A stretch of 64,000 nucleotides of DNA from assembly GCA_024663395.1 (NCBI GenBank), contig JANFAH010000013.1:310001-374000 (forward strand), written 5' to 3'. Positions within the stretch are counted from its first letter, which is position 1; each line of letters starts with the position of its first letter. Of the stretch, positions 34,653 through 46,119 are shown in pieces. The notes beneath the pieces are model-generated. The model was not told where the DNA came from. It saw only the letters and a list, made by a program, of their open reading frames with translations, and did not search any database. A program made the translations under genes and the position numbers. The DNA comes from Pisolithus tinctorius. Taxonomy: Eukaryota; Basidiomycota; Agaricomycetes; Boletales; Pisolithaceae.

Positions 34653-35165
34653 ACAATCACATGTATCACTGCTCGTTGTTGGCATTGTTTTTCTCACTGG
34701 CTTATGAATGCGACACATACCATAAGACACCTCCGATTAATCTCATTATCCCTGCTTCGCGCACCAACCGCACGGTACTCCTATTCATATTACCTTTTTC
34801 ACGAACACCACCGAAACGGTGTAGGATATGATAATGACCTCCGAGATTTGTACAGCTCTTCGGTTCGGAAATTTTCGTGGTTAGGCCATGGCAGAGGTAG
34901 ATTGCTTGGTGTATCCTTCAGCGCTCTATAACTTCCGTCTTACGGTTTTTTCTTCCCTGGATTCTTGTGTATTTTGCTGTGACTGTGTCAGCTTCTTGTT
35001 ATGATGTAACTTACTTTCGATTGGTCCAAATTTCTCCCTGGAATAATGATACCACGCTTCATCAACTTTCAGGAGTTTGCACAGGAGGAATGTATGTTTT
35101 TCGAATGGGTGATGCAGGTAGGGATTAAACATCGAGGAGAAAAAGAGGGGACTGTGACGTTACGG

Positions 35166-35891
35166 CTACAGTTGCTGTATCTTCTGTTGAACCTTGTCCC
35201 TAACGGTCTGGTACGCGCTCATTAGGGTCTGCTCATTGATCACGATCTCCGTTGTGTCCGCCTTTGGCCTGCTCACTCTCGATGCGATCGTTGTTGAGTC
35301 TGTCTCGACGATAATTCTGACGGCGCCGACGGCCTCATCAGACATCAGATCTCCGCTAACCTCGGAAAAGCACGCACCCATCATCAATCGTTTCATCCAA
35401 ACACAACAACACCAAGTCCAAGTTTTCCGATACAACTCGCTTCTCTACCTGGTTCCTCAGCAGGAGATGGACAGCGTCACATACGGCTGTTAGTGCACCG
35501 TGAAGCATGATCTCGTTTTCGGCAGGTGAGCCGATAATATAGAAGATTAGGTCGAGAGAGTGTCTGTATACCGCAAGCTGCGAGTCGTAGAGGATGATGT
35601 CACCTGCGTTTTGCCATGGTGTTTGTAATGATACGCCGCGTGATGTGTACGAATATGTCGTGGGTGATGAATACATGAATCAAGTAGACAACAGAGTGAC
35701 ACACCGCCGGGTTTCTTAGTCTTCGTCCACAACCCCTTCTCGAACGCCCGCTGATCCTTGAGGGTATTGAGGTGTCTGTTTGCCTCGGAAGCATTGGGGT
35801 GGCTTTTCGGACGGTAGTATTTCGCCAGGACACGGTGTCCCTCAGAATCAAGGATGAGAAAAGCGCTGACCGTGAACAGCGAAAGGTTCAT
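35166..35891 (-). CDS. RET3: Coatomer subunit zeta
   Basis: Zeta-COP is the small longin-fold subunit of the COPI coat that coats Golgi-derived vesicles. Three exons on the minus strand, 35891-35705, 35603-35378 and 35316-35166, join in frame to 187 residues, the usual size. Recognisable stretches are MNLSLFTVSAFLILDSEG, LKDQRAFEKGLWTKTKKPGG, DIILYDSQLAVYRHSLDLIF, LDLVLLCLDETIDDG, and the C-terminal VINEQTLMSAYQTVRDKVQQ. Introns are 101 and 61 nt with GTGTGT and GTGCGT donors. The ATG at 35891 begins directly with the conserved N-terminus. A 1.5-kb inverted-repeat element starts only 74 bp upstream of the ATG and may replace part of the promoter. Confidence 0.97.
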
Positions 35892-35965
35892 GGTTGTAGT
35901 TGAATGGCGTTGGCGGCTGGCTAGCCCGTCGAGGAGTGCGTTGGTAGTTGTTTCTACAGCACGTT

Positions 35966-37485
35966 TATTGCTGTTTCGGGAAAAGTTTACCGTGAGAGAA
36001 AAATGTAAAAATTGCCGCCGCGTCCTTGCCCGACAGCACCAACCTCAGAATCGAAATATCTCGTGAACCAGAGCAGCTAGCGCCTTGATTTCTTCAGATT
36101 CGGACTCCCCGGAATTGACTGCAGGGCACTATAGTAAAAAATTCCAACTTCTACTGCTCCGTTCCTGTGCTCAAAAATCACCCCTCCTGGACCTCAGAAT
36201 CGAAATATCTCGTGAACCAGAGCAGGTAGTGTCTTAATTCCTTCAGATTCGGACTCCCCAGACTCGACCGCAGGGCACCATATCAAATATTTCTAGTTTT
36301 CTCCATTCCGTTCCTGTGCTCAAGAATCATGCCCTCCTCGACCTCAGAATTGAAATACGTTGTGAACCAGAGACGTTATTGTCTTAATTCCTTCGGATGT
36401 GGACTCCCCGGAGTTGACTGCAGGGCATCATAGCAAAATTTCCCACATTTGCTGTCCCATTCCTGTGCTCAAAAATCACCCCCTTCGACTAGGAATGTAG
36501 TTTGCAGTAGATGATCAAGGTAGTTGACGGAATGCGCTACTAGTACATCACCACCATCACAGAGTTTTTCAACTCGAGATACTATAGTCTACAGATAAAT
36601 CCACAGGTAGAATGAGCATCCATGATGCCCTGATATCAGCTGATCCACATCCTAAATGAAATGGACATTCTTGAGACGGCCAAAGCTATGCAGCAAGTAA
36701 ATCCACTCCCTCATAGTTACATCATAGCCAAGCAACACTCGAGTGTGTGTGCACCACAAGGTAGGTGACAGAATTTGTTGGGAAGCTGTTGGGAAGTGAC
36801 TTGCCTGCATCAGAACATGCAAATACGAATTACAGTGAAGAATACCATAATTATCTTTACAAGACCACTTCTCTGCCCTCCAACACCATATATCATCCTC
36901 ACTTGTCTGAAATTCAACTCAAGAAACATGTTCTGTCACGAGCAAATGCGATTGCACTGTCTGGAAGGAGGGGGATTTTTGAGCACAGGAATGGGACAGC
37001 AAATGTGGGAAATTTTGCTATGATGCCCTGCAGTCAACTCCGGGGAGTCCACATCTGAAGGAATTAAGACAATAACGTCTCTGGTTCACAACGTATTTCA
37101 ATTCTGAGGTCGAGGAGGGCATGATTCTTGAGCACAGGAACGGAATGGAGAAAACTAGAAATATTTGATATGGCGCCCTGCGGTCGAGTCTGGGGAGTCC
37201 GAATCTGAAGGAATTAAGACACTACCTGCTCTGGTTCACGAGATATTTCGATTCTGAGGTCCAGGAGGGGTGATTTTTGAGCACAGGAACGGAGCAGTAG
37301 AAGTTGGAATTTTTTACTATAGTGCCCTGCAGTCAATTCCGGGGAGTCCGAATCTGAAGAAATCAAGGCGCTAGCTGCTCTGGTTCACGAGATATTTCGA
37401 TTCTGAGGTTGGTGCTGTCGGACAAGGACGCGGTGGCAATTTTTACATTTTTCTCTCACGGCAAACTTTTCCCGAAACAGCAATA
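35966..37485. repeat. Large inverted repeat: two arms of about 520 bp around a 476-bp spacer
   Basis: 35966-36486 is repeated in reverse complement at 36963-37485 with few differences. The outer termini read TATTGCTGTTTCGGG and CCCGAAACAGCAATA. Each arm contains three direct copies of a unit of about 150 bp starting CCTCAGAATCGAAAT (36043, 36192, 36342 in the left arm). The spacer has no identifiable gene. No immediate target duplication is visible. A 9-bp word TTGGTAGTT occurs further out at 35941 and 37552 and may be chance. Transcription across it would give a long RNA hairpin. Confidence 0.93.
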
Positions 37486-40400
37486 GGTCGCGTTCAGAGG
37501 GTGGGAAAGTTTTTCCCACTGCTAAATAGTAAACTGCCACCATCGTACAAATTGGTAGTTCCAGCGGTTTAGAGTATAGTAAAGTCACACTGTATTAAAG
37601 ACCAGGAGAGGCTATGCTTATACCATATCATAGTCAACTCATTACACCTTTCGACGCAGGTATTATAGGAAGATGCTACCTCCCATCTCACTTAACACTG
37701 GAAACAACGTGTTAATCACCGTTAATTAGGGAGTATACCGGGTGTCCTAATTCAAGGTAAATGTACGTGGTAATCGGAGGAGCTTATGCTTACACTAGTG
37801 TGGAAAGTGTCGACAAAGATTCACGTACGGGGTGGCCGTTTTACGGATTTGCAGCGAATCCTTGTCTTTCGCGAAGGTACAGTACGTTCACTTCGGTGAA
37901 TGTACTCGTCAACTTGTGCCGTGAGGTAAATAAATCTAGTCGGTACCTCTGTTTGCTTCTCCATGAGGTGCGTGTGGCAGGGGGGAGGGGTCTGGGAATG
38001 TCTGACGCATGCACTCTACTCAGTTCTAGCTTCGTTCGGTGGTATACTTCAGGTTAGGTAAATCGTCGGCATGAACCGATGTAGTACGATTTGGGTCCGT
38101 GCACCCATGATCATGTGGGTGAGTGACACACATCACAGAACTTAGTAACGGACACCAGATATACTGGATCCTCTAACCTATCAGAAACGGGGCAGGTTCC
38201 GTTCCGTAAGTGGACGCTATCCGCGACAGCACCAAGGTTGCTTACTGAGTAGCGTCGGGCACTCTGCTTTTCAGACTCCCTAGCTGTGTGGTAACTCCGA
38301 CTTCGTGTATTAGGTAGGGTCGGACTGTTTTGCAGCCTAGCTCGACAGGTCAGCTATCCATATAATCGCACCACCCTACCCGACTCCACGCCGCACCGGG
38401 AAGTTAGCAGGGGCGCAAGGCGTAGCCTCTTACCTGACTTACATTGGAATGGATCCTACAAGAAAAGCTGGTGGCAACTCTAGGTCGGATCCGCTGATTA
38501 GCAAAAGCAGCGTCGTCTGATGTGGCAGTCACATCCGACTCCGAGGAATCTGTAGTAGTAAAAGTAACTGGCTATGTATCGTCTACTATTTTTCCTGTGT
38601 GCATTGTACACTGTTGCTGGGTTAGTGCGTGAGAATTCCGACAACCGAATTCGACCCTCCACGTGGTGGTTTCCCCGCCTGGCACCTCCAAGATGAGGGT
38701 GAGAGCAACCCCATTTCTACAGGCCGCAGCCGTGGTGCCAGTTGGATTTAAACTTGTTTTGCGCCCAGGTGTATACTGCGATGATTTTCTTAAGTATTTT
38801 TACGAGACTTCCACAGCAAGTTGGAAAAATTGGAGAATATGAGGAATGTGCTTTCATAACACCTGGCATGGGTGCGTCCTATCCCCGCTGTAACATCTGC
38901 AGAACGCCTCTGTTGTGCTGTGCTAACCTGCATCCCTGTTACACGGGTCAGTTTTATTCCTACGGCAGCAGCTCAGACGACCACCGGAAATCAGGGTGTA
39001 CTGCAGCAAGTTACAGAGGACAGGGTCGAAGTTGTTGTCAATGACAGAGACGTCATAGTTGATCTCCGCAACGTTATAACTGTCCTCAGGAAGGTTAGAG
39101 ACGCTTCCTTCTTATTATAACCCCAACTGAGCGAATTTGTCTTGCAAGGTAACCCCTATGAAGAGGTAGCCTGTAATGTGTACAGACTTATAACGGGTAC
39201 ACCGCACGTCTTGTCTAGGTATGAAATTGGGCGTGCACCTGTTACGCCGTCTTGCGGGCTTGACATTTTTTCAACTTCTCATGTTCTGACTACTGCATAG
39301 CGAATAAGATGGTCAAGTTTCAAACACGTGTATAACGGAGTCCGGATGCATGAAATGCAGCTTTTGGGGCTGTGTCATGAATTCGTCTGCAAATGCGGGC
39401 TTCCATTCATTTACTTCCTGTAGACACCGCAGTGTCCCTTCTTTGCACCTGCTGTGGTCCATGCACTGGTCTCGTCGCCCCTTTTGGTTGCTCCAAAAAA
39501 CGTGTGGAATGTTCATTGTCCGGTAAATATTTATTTCGTTCGGAGGTTCCGCAGGAACCGACCGTGCCATGACGTTGCAACTTAAGCACAAGGCGTCGTA
39601 TTTGCCTTCGGAAATGGCACATACATACGCACAGTTGTGATCGTTGAGGACGAGCACAGCCTGAGTCGTAAGTGGACGCAACAGTAACCTTGCACATATT
39701 CTCACGCATTTTGCTTTGCGCCCTGACAATACATATAGACGTTTATTGGCTCGTGGTACTGATTATCGATGGCATCTCACTGATAATCTACGGATCTCAA
39801 GTGTCCATTGGTACAACATGCAACCTTGCGACCGAGTCATCCCCACGTCTTTACGTCATTCGAGGAGCATTCGTTCTCTTGCATCCAGTGTCTCGGTAAT
39901 GTGCGAAGCGAGGCAATATGGGGATGTGCCTGCATGTTCACCGTATTCAGTACAGGAATTTGTACCTCCTTTCTCCACGGACACGCTGAGATCAATCCGC
40001 GTGGATAACGACCCATAGAGTCTGTCGGCGTGTTCATTAGCGCCTGTTATATGGATGGAACATACAGGTTAGTCTGTGGAGACTTCGCTTATATTCTTAT
40101 CGCCGAGACGTATCATTTAATGGCGCCGCCGGGCCAGACCGAGGGCGCAGACGGGCAGCTCGCAATTTCCGCTTTCGTCGCATTCCGGATTTGTGGCAAA
40201 TAACTTTTGAGATTCTACGGCGCGTGCGCAGTTGCTGCTGCTGAGCCCCCTTACTCTAGGATCTCCGTATGTTGCTTACTGGTTGTGATGATTTGGACAT
40301 GCCATCAGGTTCTGAACGAAGAGGCTCGTGCTTGACACACAGCCTGTCAACGGCCTGATCGAGCGTCAAATCTTTTAACGCTTCGGACCTTACCATTTGA

Positions 40401-40965
40401 TGGACGGCTCATGCCTCATGAGTATGCCCGCGCGTTGTGCTCATGACTATGATATCACACCATTTTGTCTCTCCGCTCGCACCTCTCAGTTCAGCTTTAC
40501 AGCAACGCAATGGTAAGGTGTGGAAAACGGCGCGCGCCTCGTGTTGGTGGTGTTTCCGGCTCAAAACTCGTGGTGCTGCTCTGCCTTTCGTTCCCCTGCA
40601 ATCCTGCGATGGTGCCATGAACCACCATATAAATTCTTCTACTAGTGCTGCTAGGGATGCAACCAACTTTCCCCTCAAGCATTCTCCATTCGGTCGTCCT
40701 TTCTTCCCATAAACTCCAAGGCACTATACCATCGTTCCTTCCCATACCCATAACCATAATCATACATATACCAATCCTCATACCCATACTCGTTGCATCC
40801 CCTCCCATTCTATTATGTTCAGTAACCCCCAAGCAAGCTCATCCTCGTTATAGTAAGTGGTCATGTTCCGGGAATATTGTCGGATCATGCTGACGGTTTT
40901 ATGTGTGCACCAGCGGGGCGTTGACACCAACGGCAAAGCGGGATCGGCACGTTGTACCAGGCGAA
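37486..40965. other. Intergenic sequence, no supportable gene
   Basis: There are short open stretches only. The longest, 39313-39729 on the minus strand, has eight cysteines but no ATG at its start, no signal peptide and no domain I recognise. A hairpin GTGGGAAA-GTT-TTTCCCAC stands at 37501-37519, next to the inverted-repeat element. Confidence 0.45.
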
Positions 40966-43416
40966 ATGGAAGAAGTCACTGCTAGGGAGCAAAGAAGCCA
41001 ACATAACACGCAACGTGATGATCTTCCATCGCGGTATGCTTGTTTCTTCGTCCGCGCGCGTGGGAGTCTGACCTGCAGTATCTTGATGTTAGGAGCGATA
41101 ATGACGTATCTGGAATACGTAGCTCGGTGACTGTGGATCTCCCACGTGCTGGTCACTCGACCTCGCTCGGGTCAACCGGACCTAGACATCAATTACAGCC
41201 AATTGGAGGCAAATATAATTACAGCCTGCCTTCTCACACGCCCTCGGAGACTACGTATGTCCTCGAGGAAGCCCAAGGCAAGAGTCTGTGTGATAGGCTG
41301 GGCAATGTCCACTTTTCCCCTCAGCTCAACGAAAGGCAAGGCCGCGTTGAGCAGGGTCGAACACACGTATCACGCAATGCAACACGGTCAACGAAGACAA
41401 CAGCATCCTTCGATGCTTTTTCGTACGTCATCACCCTTTCATTGTAGCCAGATATTTGCTCACCTCATTTCCACGCACTTCGAATACAGTTCGAGGTCTG
41501 CACACTGCGCACATCCAGGAGATGTTGCCGGTGGTTTTCGGGGCCCGAGCGCTGGGGAGTACTCAGCTGCGTGTCACCCTGACTTCATTCCCGGACACGA
41601 GCATGTAGGACCCTCCGACCAAGCTTGGTATGGTGACGTCAGTACCCAAGAACTCGTACACCCAGCATCGACGATCTCAGGCTTTACCTGCAATCTTCCT
41701 TACGAGTTTGACGACCGTCACATTTATAACAGCGACGAGTCAAGTTCTTCATATGATCCGTCATCGTTTACGGATGGATTTGTGCAAGACACCGCACCCA
41801 CGGGAAGGACTAGTCAGCCAAATGCCAGTCCCTCGCAGCCTTCTCAAACTCCACCCCGATCGACTTGCGACATCGACGTGCACGCGATGAGCCGTAAATC
41901 TGATTGTGGCTATGAGGCGTCACTTTTGATAGGCACGATGGCTACCGCACCCGAGTCGGACGCAGTCCATAATCCAGGGGGCCACATTCAAACAACGAGT
42001 CGACTTGTTGGTGATCGTGATCGTCAGAGCGGGCTGTCGCAAGCACCATCTTTCGTGCATTGTCAATACCAGTCACAGCCGCCGCGCCCCTCGCAACAGC
42101 TCCCCCCTCGCACTTCATTCGATCACCCTTATGCATATATGCCGGGTCCCTCGTCGCAGCCATTGCGTAGTGATGCCGATTACCTTCCCGTTTCCAACCC
42201 AGGTTCAGCTCCAGATTCATCTCCAACTTGCGCGCCTGGGCGTCCGGTAACTGGCCTGACAACTTTTTCTTCGGCCACTCTCTTACAACCTCACTCGGCA
42301 CCCCCGGTGCTCCATGAAAAGTCGTGTCTGCCTTTCCTTGGCGAATCTCATTCTCGCGTCCGCCAGACAAGCGTGGTATCACCACCTTCATCCCTTGGAC
42401 GCGCTCCTCAGTTGTCGTTCAGGCACCGCGTACCCGGGTATGAGAGGGATTTTTCTGCCCCTGTGTATATGGATGAGTCGGAAATGAGAGCAGAAGGTTG
42501 GAGCACTACGCAGTTGCGGCCAGCTGTGGGCTCGTCCCAGATCGCACCTTCGGCGCGGCCCGCCCCAGACCCTTTCGGAAATACCTATGGAACGTCGATG
42601 TCGGTGCAGCCCTCATCGTCATCCGTGGGGACGGAGCCAACATCTCGTCACATCCGCCGTTGGTCTTCGGTGAGCGTTGGCTCGACGCCGACATCCCACT
42701 TACCAACGGCGTTCCAGGCTACCAGCCCGTTCCACGCTGCTCGACTTCGTCGGCATTCTCAGGTTGGTCCATCGGGACCATCACCATCATGCCAACGCAC
42801 CACCAGGAGAGCCTCTTCTCCGAGCCCAAGCCCGACTCCAGGCCTCGGTCACATGCCTGCTCAGGCCGAGACATTTGACACCAGCACAGAGGGAACGTCA
42901 TCCACAAGTTCCACCGCTACTGCCAGCGGAACCCCGCAAGACCATCAAGTGGTGGTGTGCGACGGTCTTCTTATCGACGAGGAATCTGTGCATAACGCTC
43001 TTCAGAAGCCTGACAAGTTGCTGCACGTATATGAATGCTTCTGGGACCGCGAGAATACCGCATGTGGAATGTGGATCGAAGGCGACCAGCCTAGCATCGC
43101 GGACCATCTTCAGCATTTCCATGGGTTCAAAGGTGGGGAGACGACTACTCGTTGTCTTTGGCGCGACTGTCCCAAGCCGAACATGAAGGGAACGAGCATC
43201 GCAAGGCATGTAGTCACTCACGTGGGCTTTCGTATCAAATGTGACACGTGCAAGCACGAGTTTGCAAGGGGTGATGCATGCAACAGGGCTCACATCAGGT
43301 CTCACTGTACTGGGGTGGCACAACCTATGTATGGGGAGTTGCAACGCGTGCTTGATGCACGCAAGGTCGATCCTTCTCATCGTCTCATCAAAAAGAGACG
43401 TTTGGAAGAACTATAG
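40966..43416 (+). CDS. Large C2H2 zinc-finger protein (774 residues), probable transcription factor
   Basis: Three exons fit in phase: 40966-41033, 41093-41422 and 41490-43416. The introns are 59 nt (GTATGC...GTTAG, branch CTGAC) and 67 nt (GTACGT...ATACAG). The N-terminal three quarters is Ser/Pro-rich and probably disordered. The C-terminal 150 residues hold three finger-like modules: an atypical one (CFWDRENTACGMW...HLQHFH), C-x4-C-x12-H-x3-H (CLWRDCPKPN...RHVVTH), and C-x2-C-x13-H-x3-H (CDTCKHEFARG...HIRSH), then a basic tail. The same order, with a Trp after the first Cys of the middle fingers, occurs in the three other zinc-finger genes of this window. DNA binding is inferred. The targets are unknown. 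Confidence 0.85.
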
Positions 43417-44277
43417 ATACTGATTAGATGTTTTCTAGGACAGAAGCAGGTTGCAGCGATCGTCTCGATATCTATCTTTGCCGTCGTTGGGCAGGAACCC
43501 GGCATGCGACCTTACTTCATCGTAACTTATGTTTCTCATAATCCCACTTATATACCCTCGAGTCGTTCAGTTGGTTACCCTAAAACTCATTCTGTTCAAT
43601 TCCTATTCGTAATTTACTGTACGGGTTAGAGTCTGTAGCACTTTGCTGATACCTGGACTGGACATTTACACAACTTCGGTGATTATATTAAGAGCTTCCC
43701 CCTGCGCAACTGTTTGCAGGTTCAGTGCTTGGCATACGAGCTGAATTATGTGGTTGGGGAAGTGTGGTGCATCAAGAGGTAAATGCGTCAACATTGATCA
43801 CAGTGATTAAGTATATAGCTCCAAGGACTCAGCCTGTTAGCACTGCTGGTGTTCTCTTGACGCTCTAGCCCCTACCATAGTGGCTCTGTTGTTTTGAGCC
43901 TCCTGGTTACACTACACGGAAAGCATGGACTCCTTGTCTAGACCGTGCGACTACAAGTGACTTAAAGAATGTAGAGTCCGAGATTTGGAGGCTTTGATAC
44001 TGTCAATGGCCATCGTTTCGGCACTACGAAGCTTGTTATAACTTGCGGAAAGGGTAAAAGTAAGGCCCGACTTACACAGACCTGGAGCAAGAACCGGAGT
44101 TGACGTCGGTGCGGCAAGCATGGCTGTCCAACGCATTGACATTTCAAATACAATCAATTAAGAAGATTGAAACTTATGCACTTGAAGCCATCGAGGTGTA
44201 GACTGATGAAAATGATGGGGGCTGGGCTGCAGTCGGAGACGCCAACTGTGCGCGGGTTCTGCGCGATCACCTGGTCA

Positions 44278-44499
44278 ACGAGTCAATGGCGTTGCAGGGA
44301 TCATCGAATACCTGCCCTGAAATAATGGCCTGCAATGAATACATGTGCCGTCGTGTGTGGCCTGAAACTGTTGATGGCACTCACAAACGCCGTAGTGTTT
44401 GTGTGGCTGCCAGTCTGGCGGACAAATGGCTGAAGCAGATGCCGCGAAGAGGGTTGCGATAGCGATGGTCGAGAAGAATGTTTTGGTGAATATATTTGT
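44278..44499 (-). pseudogene. Small secreted cysteine-rich protein with missing or displaced start codon
   Basis: The minus-strand frame reads a strong signal peptide (IFTKTFFSTIAIATLFAASASA) followed by a short Cys-rich mature part (ICPPDWQPHKHYGVCECHQQ...CIHC) and a TGA near 44278. The codon where an initiator is expected is ATA instead of ATG, and no in-frame ATG occurs close upstream. Either an upstream exon supplies the start or the gene has lost it. The C-terminus may also be changed by an unrecognised intron. Small secreted Cys-rich proteins are common fungal products. No function can be given. Confidence 0.4.
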
Positions 44500-45464
44500 A
44501 TGAAAGTTGGGGGGTCGCTTCAGCAAGATTGGTTGTATTAGAAATGTGGACTGGGAAGTCCTTTGGTTACCGGAGGGAGCAGCCTTTTGTGAGTTCTCTA
44601 AGATTCTTCCGCCGGGATAAGTGCACCGGGGACCCAGGAGGCCCGCAACATCTCGGTCACTTTCCGAATGTTGGTTAGGGCACAGAGGTGCAGTACAGGC
44701 CCTCCATACGAGCAACTTCTATGATATTCGGATTGATGTATGCAGTGCGCAGTCCACCGAGAACTCGAAGCAAACTAGTACACTCACCTCCTGTCTTCCT
44801 AGCTCACAATCCGGAGGTGCCGGACGCCGATGAGTGACAATTTTATGAGAAAAGTCACGTAAAGAAACATGTCTCTTGGGAGCTCTTGGGGGTATGGCAG
44901 CTGATACGCGCGACGGCCATACACTGGCTACTTCACCTGGTGCTGGAGAAACGGTATGCCGGGAAAAACTAGACGAGGCAAGCACTTCAATCTACAGATT
45001 GAATTTGAACTGAAGCAAGCAAAAAATTCAAAAACCTATGTGCGTTGGCTCAATCATTCAGTGTGCATGCGCGACACCGTCGTTATACCCTACCTTGTAC
45101 TATAGTCAGAACTGTCATTCGGACGCGATTAGCCATACAGGAAGCCTCGCTGAGGATTGTTAAGATTCCGTCAGCATCTCAAGTACCAGAGTGGTGACTG
45201 GTCTAATTGCATCTTACCGTACTCAACTTCAACGTTCCGAAGGCGTGGGTATTCGTGTTGCGGAAACGTATGAGACTGATACCGGTCACCAACCTACTGA
45301 TCTAGCAGTGTTATAGCGCATACATATATTTTACCGTACCTGCGCCCGTGCTCGTCGCTGGTAGATACAAACTCGACAGAGAAGTCAAATACAAATTACT
45401 TGCTGTGTCATTACTTTCGTAAAAGCTGTGGCTTTCTCTTCAGCAAGGGTGAACTCGTACCAGC

Positions 45465-45955
45465 CAACTAACGACCGGGAACATGTGACTCCCGAGCCGG
45501 TACGCTTCTGGACGCCTTGTGGACGTTGAAGTCAAATCGGACTGAACGGTTACCGCAGTCAGGGTAGTTCGTTCCCCGCTCACGTTTATACATCTGGCCC
45601 TCGTTGAGACGCGTGGTATTCTCAACCATGCCATCAATTCCGCGTGAACCATTCTGCAGAGCATCACAAATGCACAACCGTAAATTGCGAATACATACCA
45701 ATAAGATGATGAATAGGTAGTCCTCCTCAGCCTGGGAGTCCAATACCCAGAGCGTGCCACGTCAATTCCTGGGATGGCTGTGACATTCGCTTCCTCGCCG
45801 TGGGTGAAGCTGGCATGATTCATGTACAAATGCACACATGAGCAAACAAATTTATCTCTATTCAGTTTCAGCACCCCATGCACGCCCCATGCATGCCTTG
45901 TGTACTCCCTGTACTTACGTGACAAGATGTTGGAATGTATGGTCACTACGAAGTA
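45465..45955 (-). CDS. Unrecognised protein-coding candidate with one or more introns
   Basis: A minus-strand segment ending at a stop near 45467 reads NGSRGIDGMVENTTRLNEG, then GQMYKRERGTNYPDCGNRSV and a basic C-terminus. It is preceded by a 48-nt intron-like gap (GTATGT...CTGCAG) and in phase by EEDYLFIILL. Further upstream a frame with NHASFTHGEEANVTAIPG overlaps in a different phase, so the 5' exons are not settled. I know no family with these motifs. Confidence 0.3.
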
Positions 45956-46119
45956 AATTTAGTCCATACCAGATCTCCTCCAAAGCGAGCAAGGTTCCCG
46001 GCGGCAACCCCGTCCCCTGGTGTATGTAAGCAGTTGGTCACGTGAACACGCAAGGTTTGAATTCCGATACAGCAGCTGTACATTTTACAAGCAATCATAC
46101 ATTTTCCAACAAACAGCGT

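Noticed and set aside
35941..37560. 9-bp target duplication TTGGTAGTT around the inverted repeat
   Set aside because: The copies lie 16 and 66 bp outside the arm ends with unrelated sequence in between; chance is likely.
39313..39729. Cys-containing 138-codon frame
   Set aside because: It opens at TTG and has no signal peptide or recognisable motif; kept only as a remark.
41146..41489. Continuous reading frame from a GTG codon into the C2H2 gene
   Set aside because: The frame has no ATG and poor protein character there. The alternative with two consensus introns and ATG 40966 gives consistent phases.
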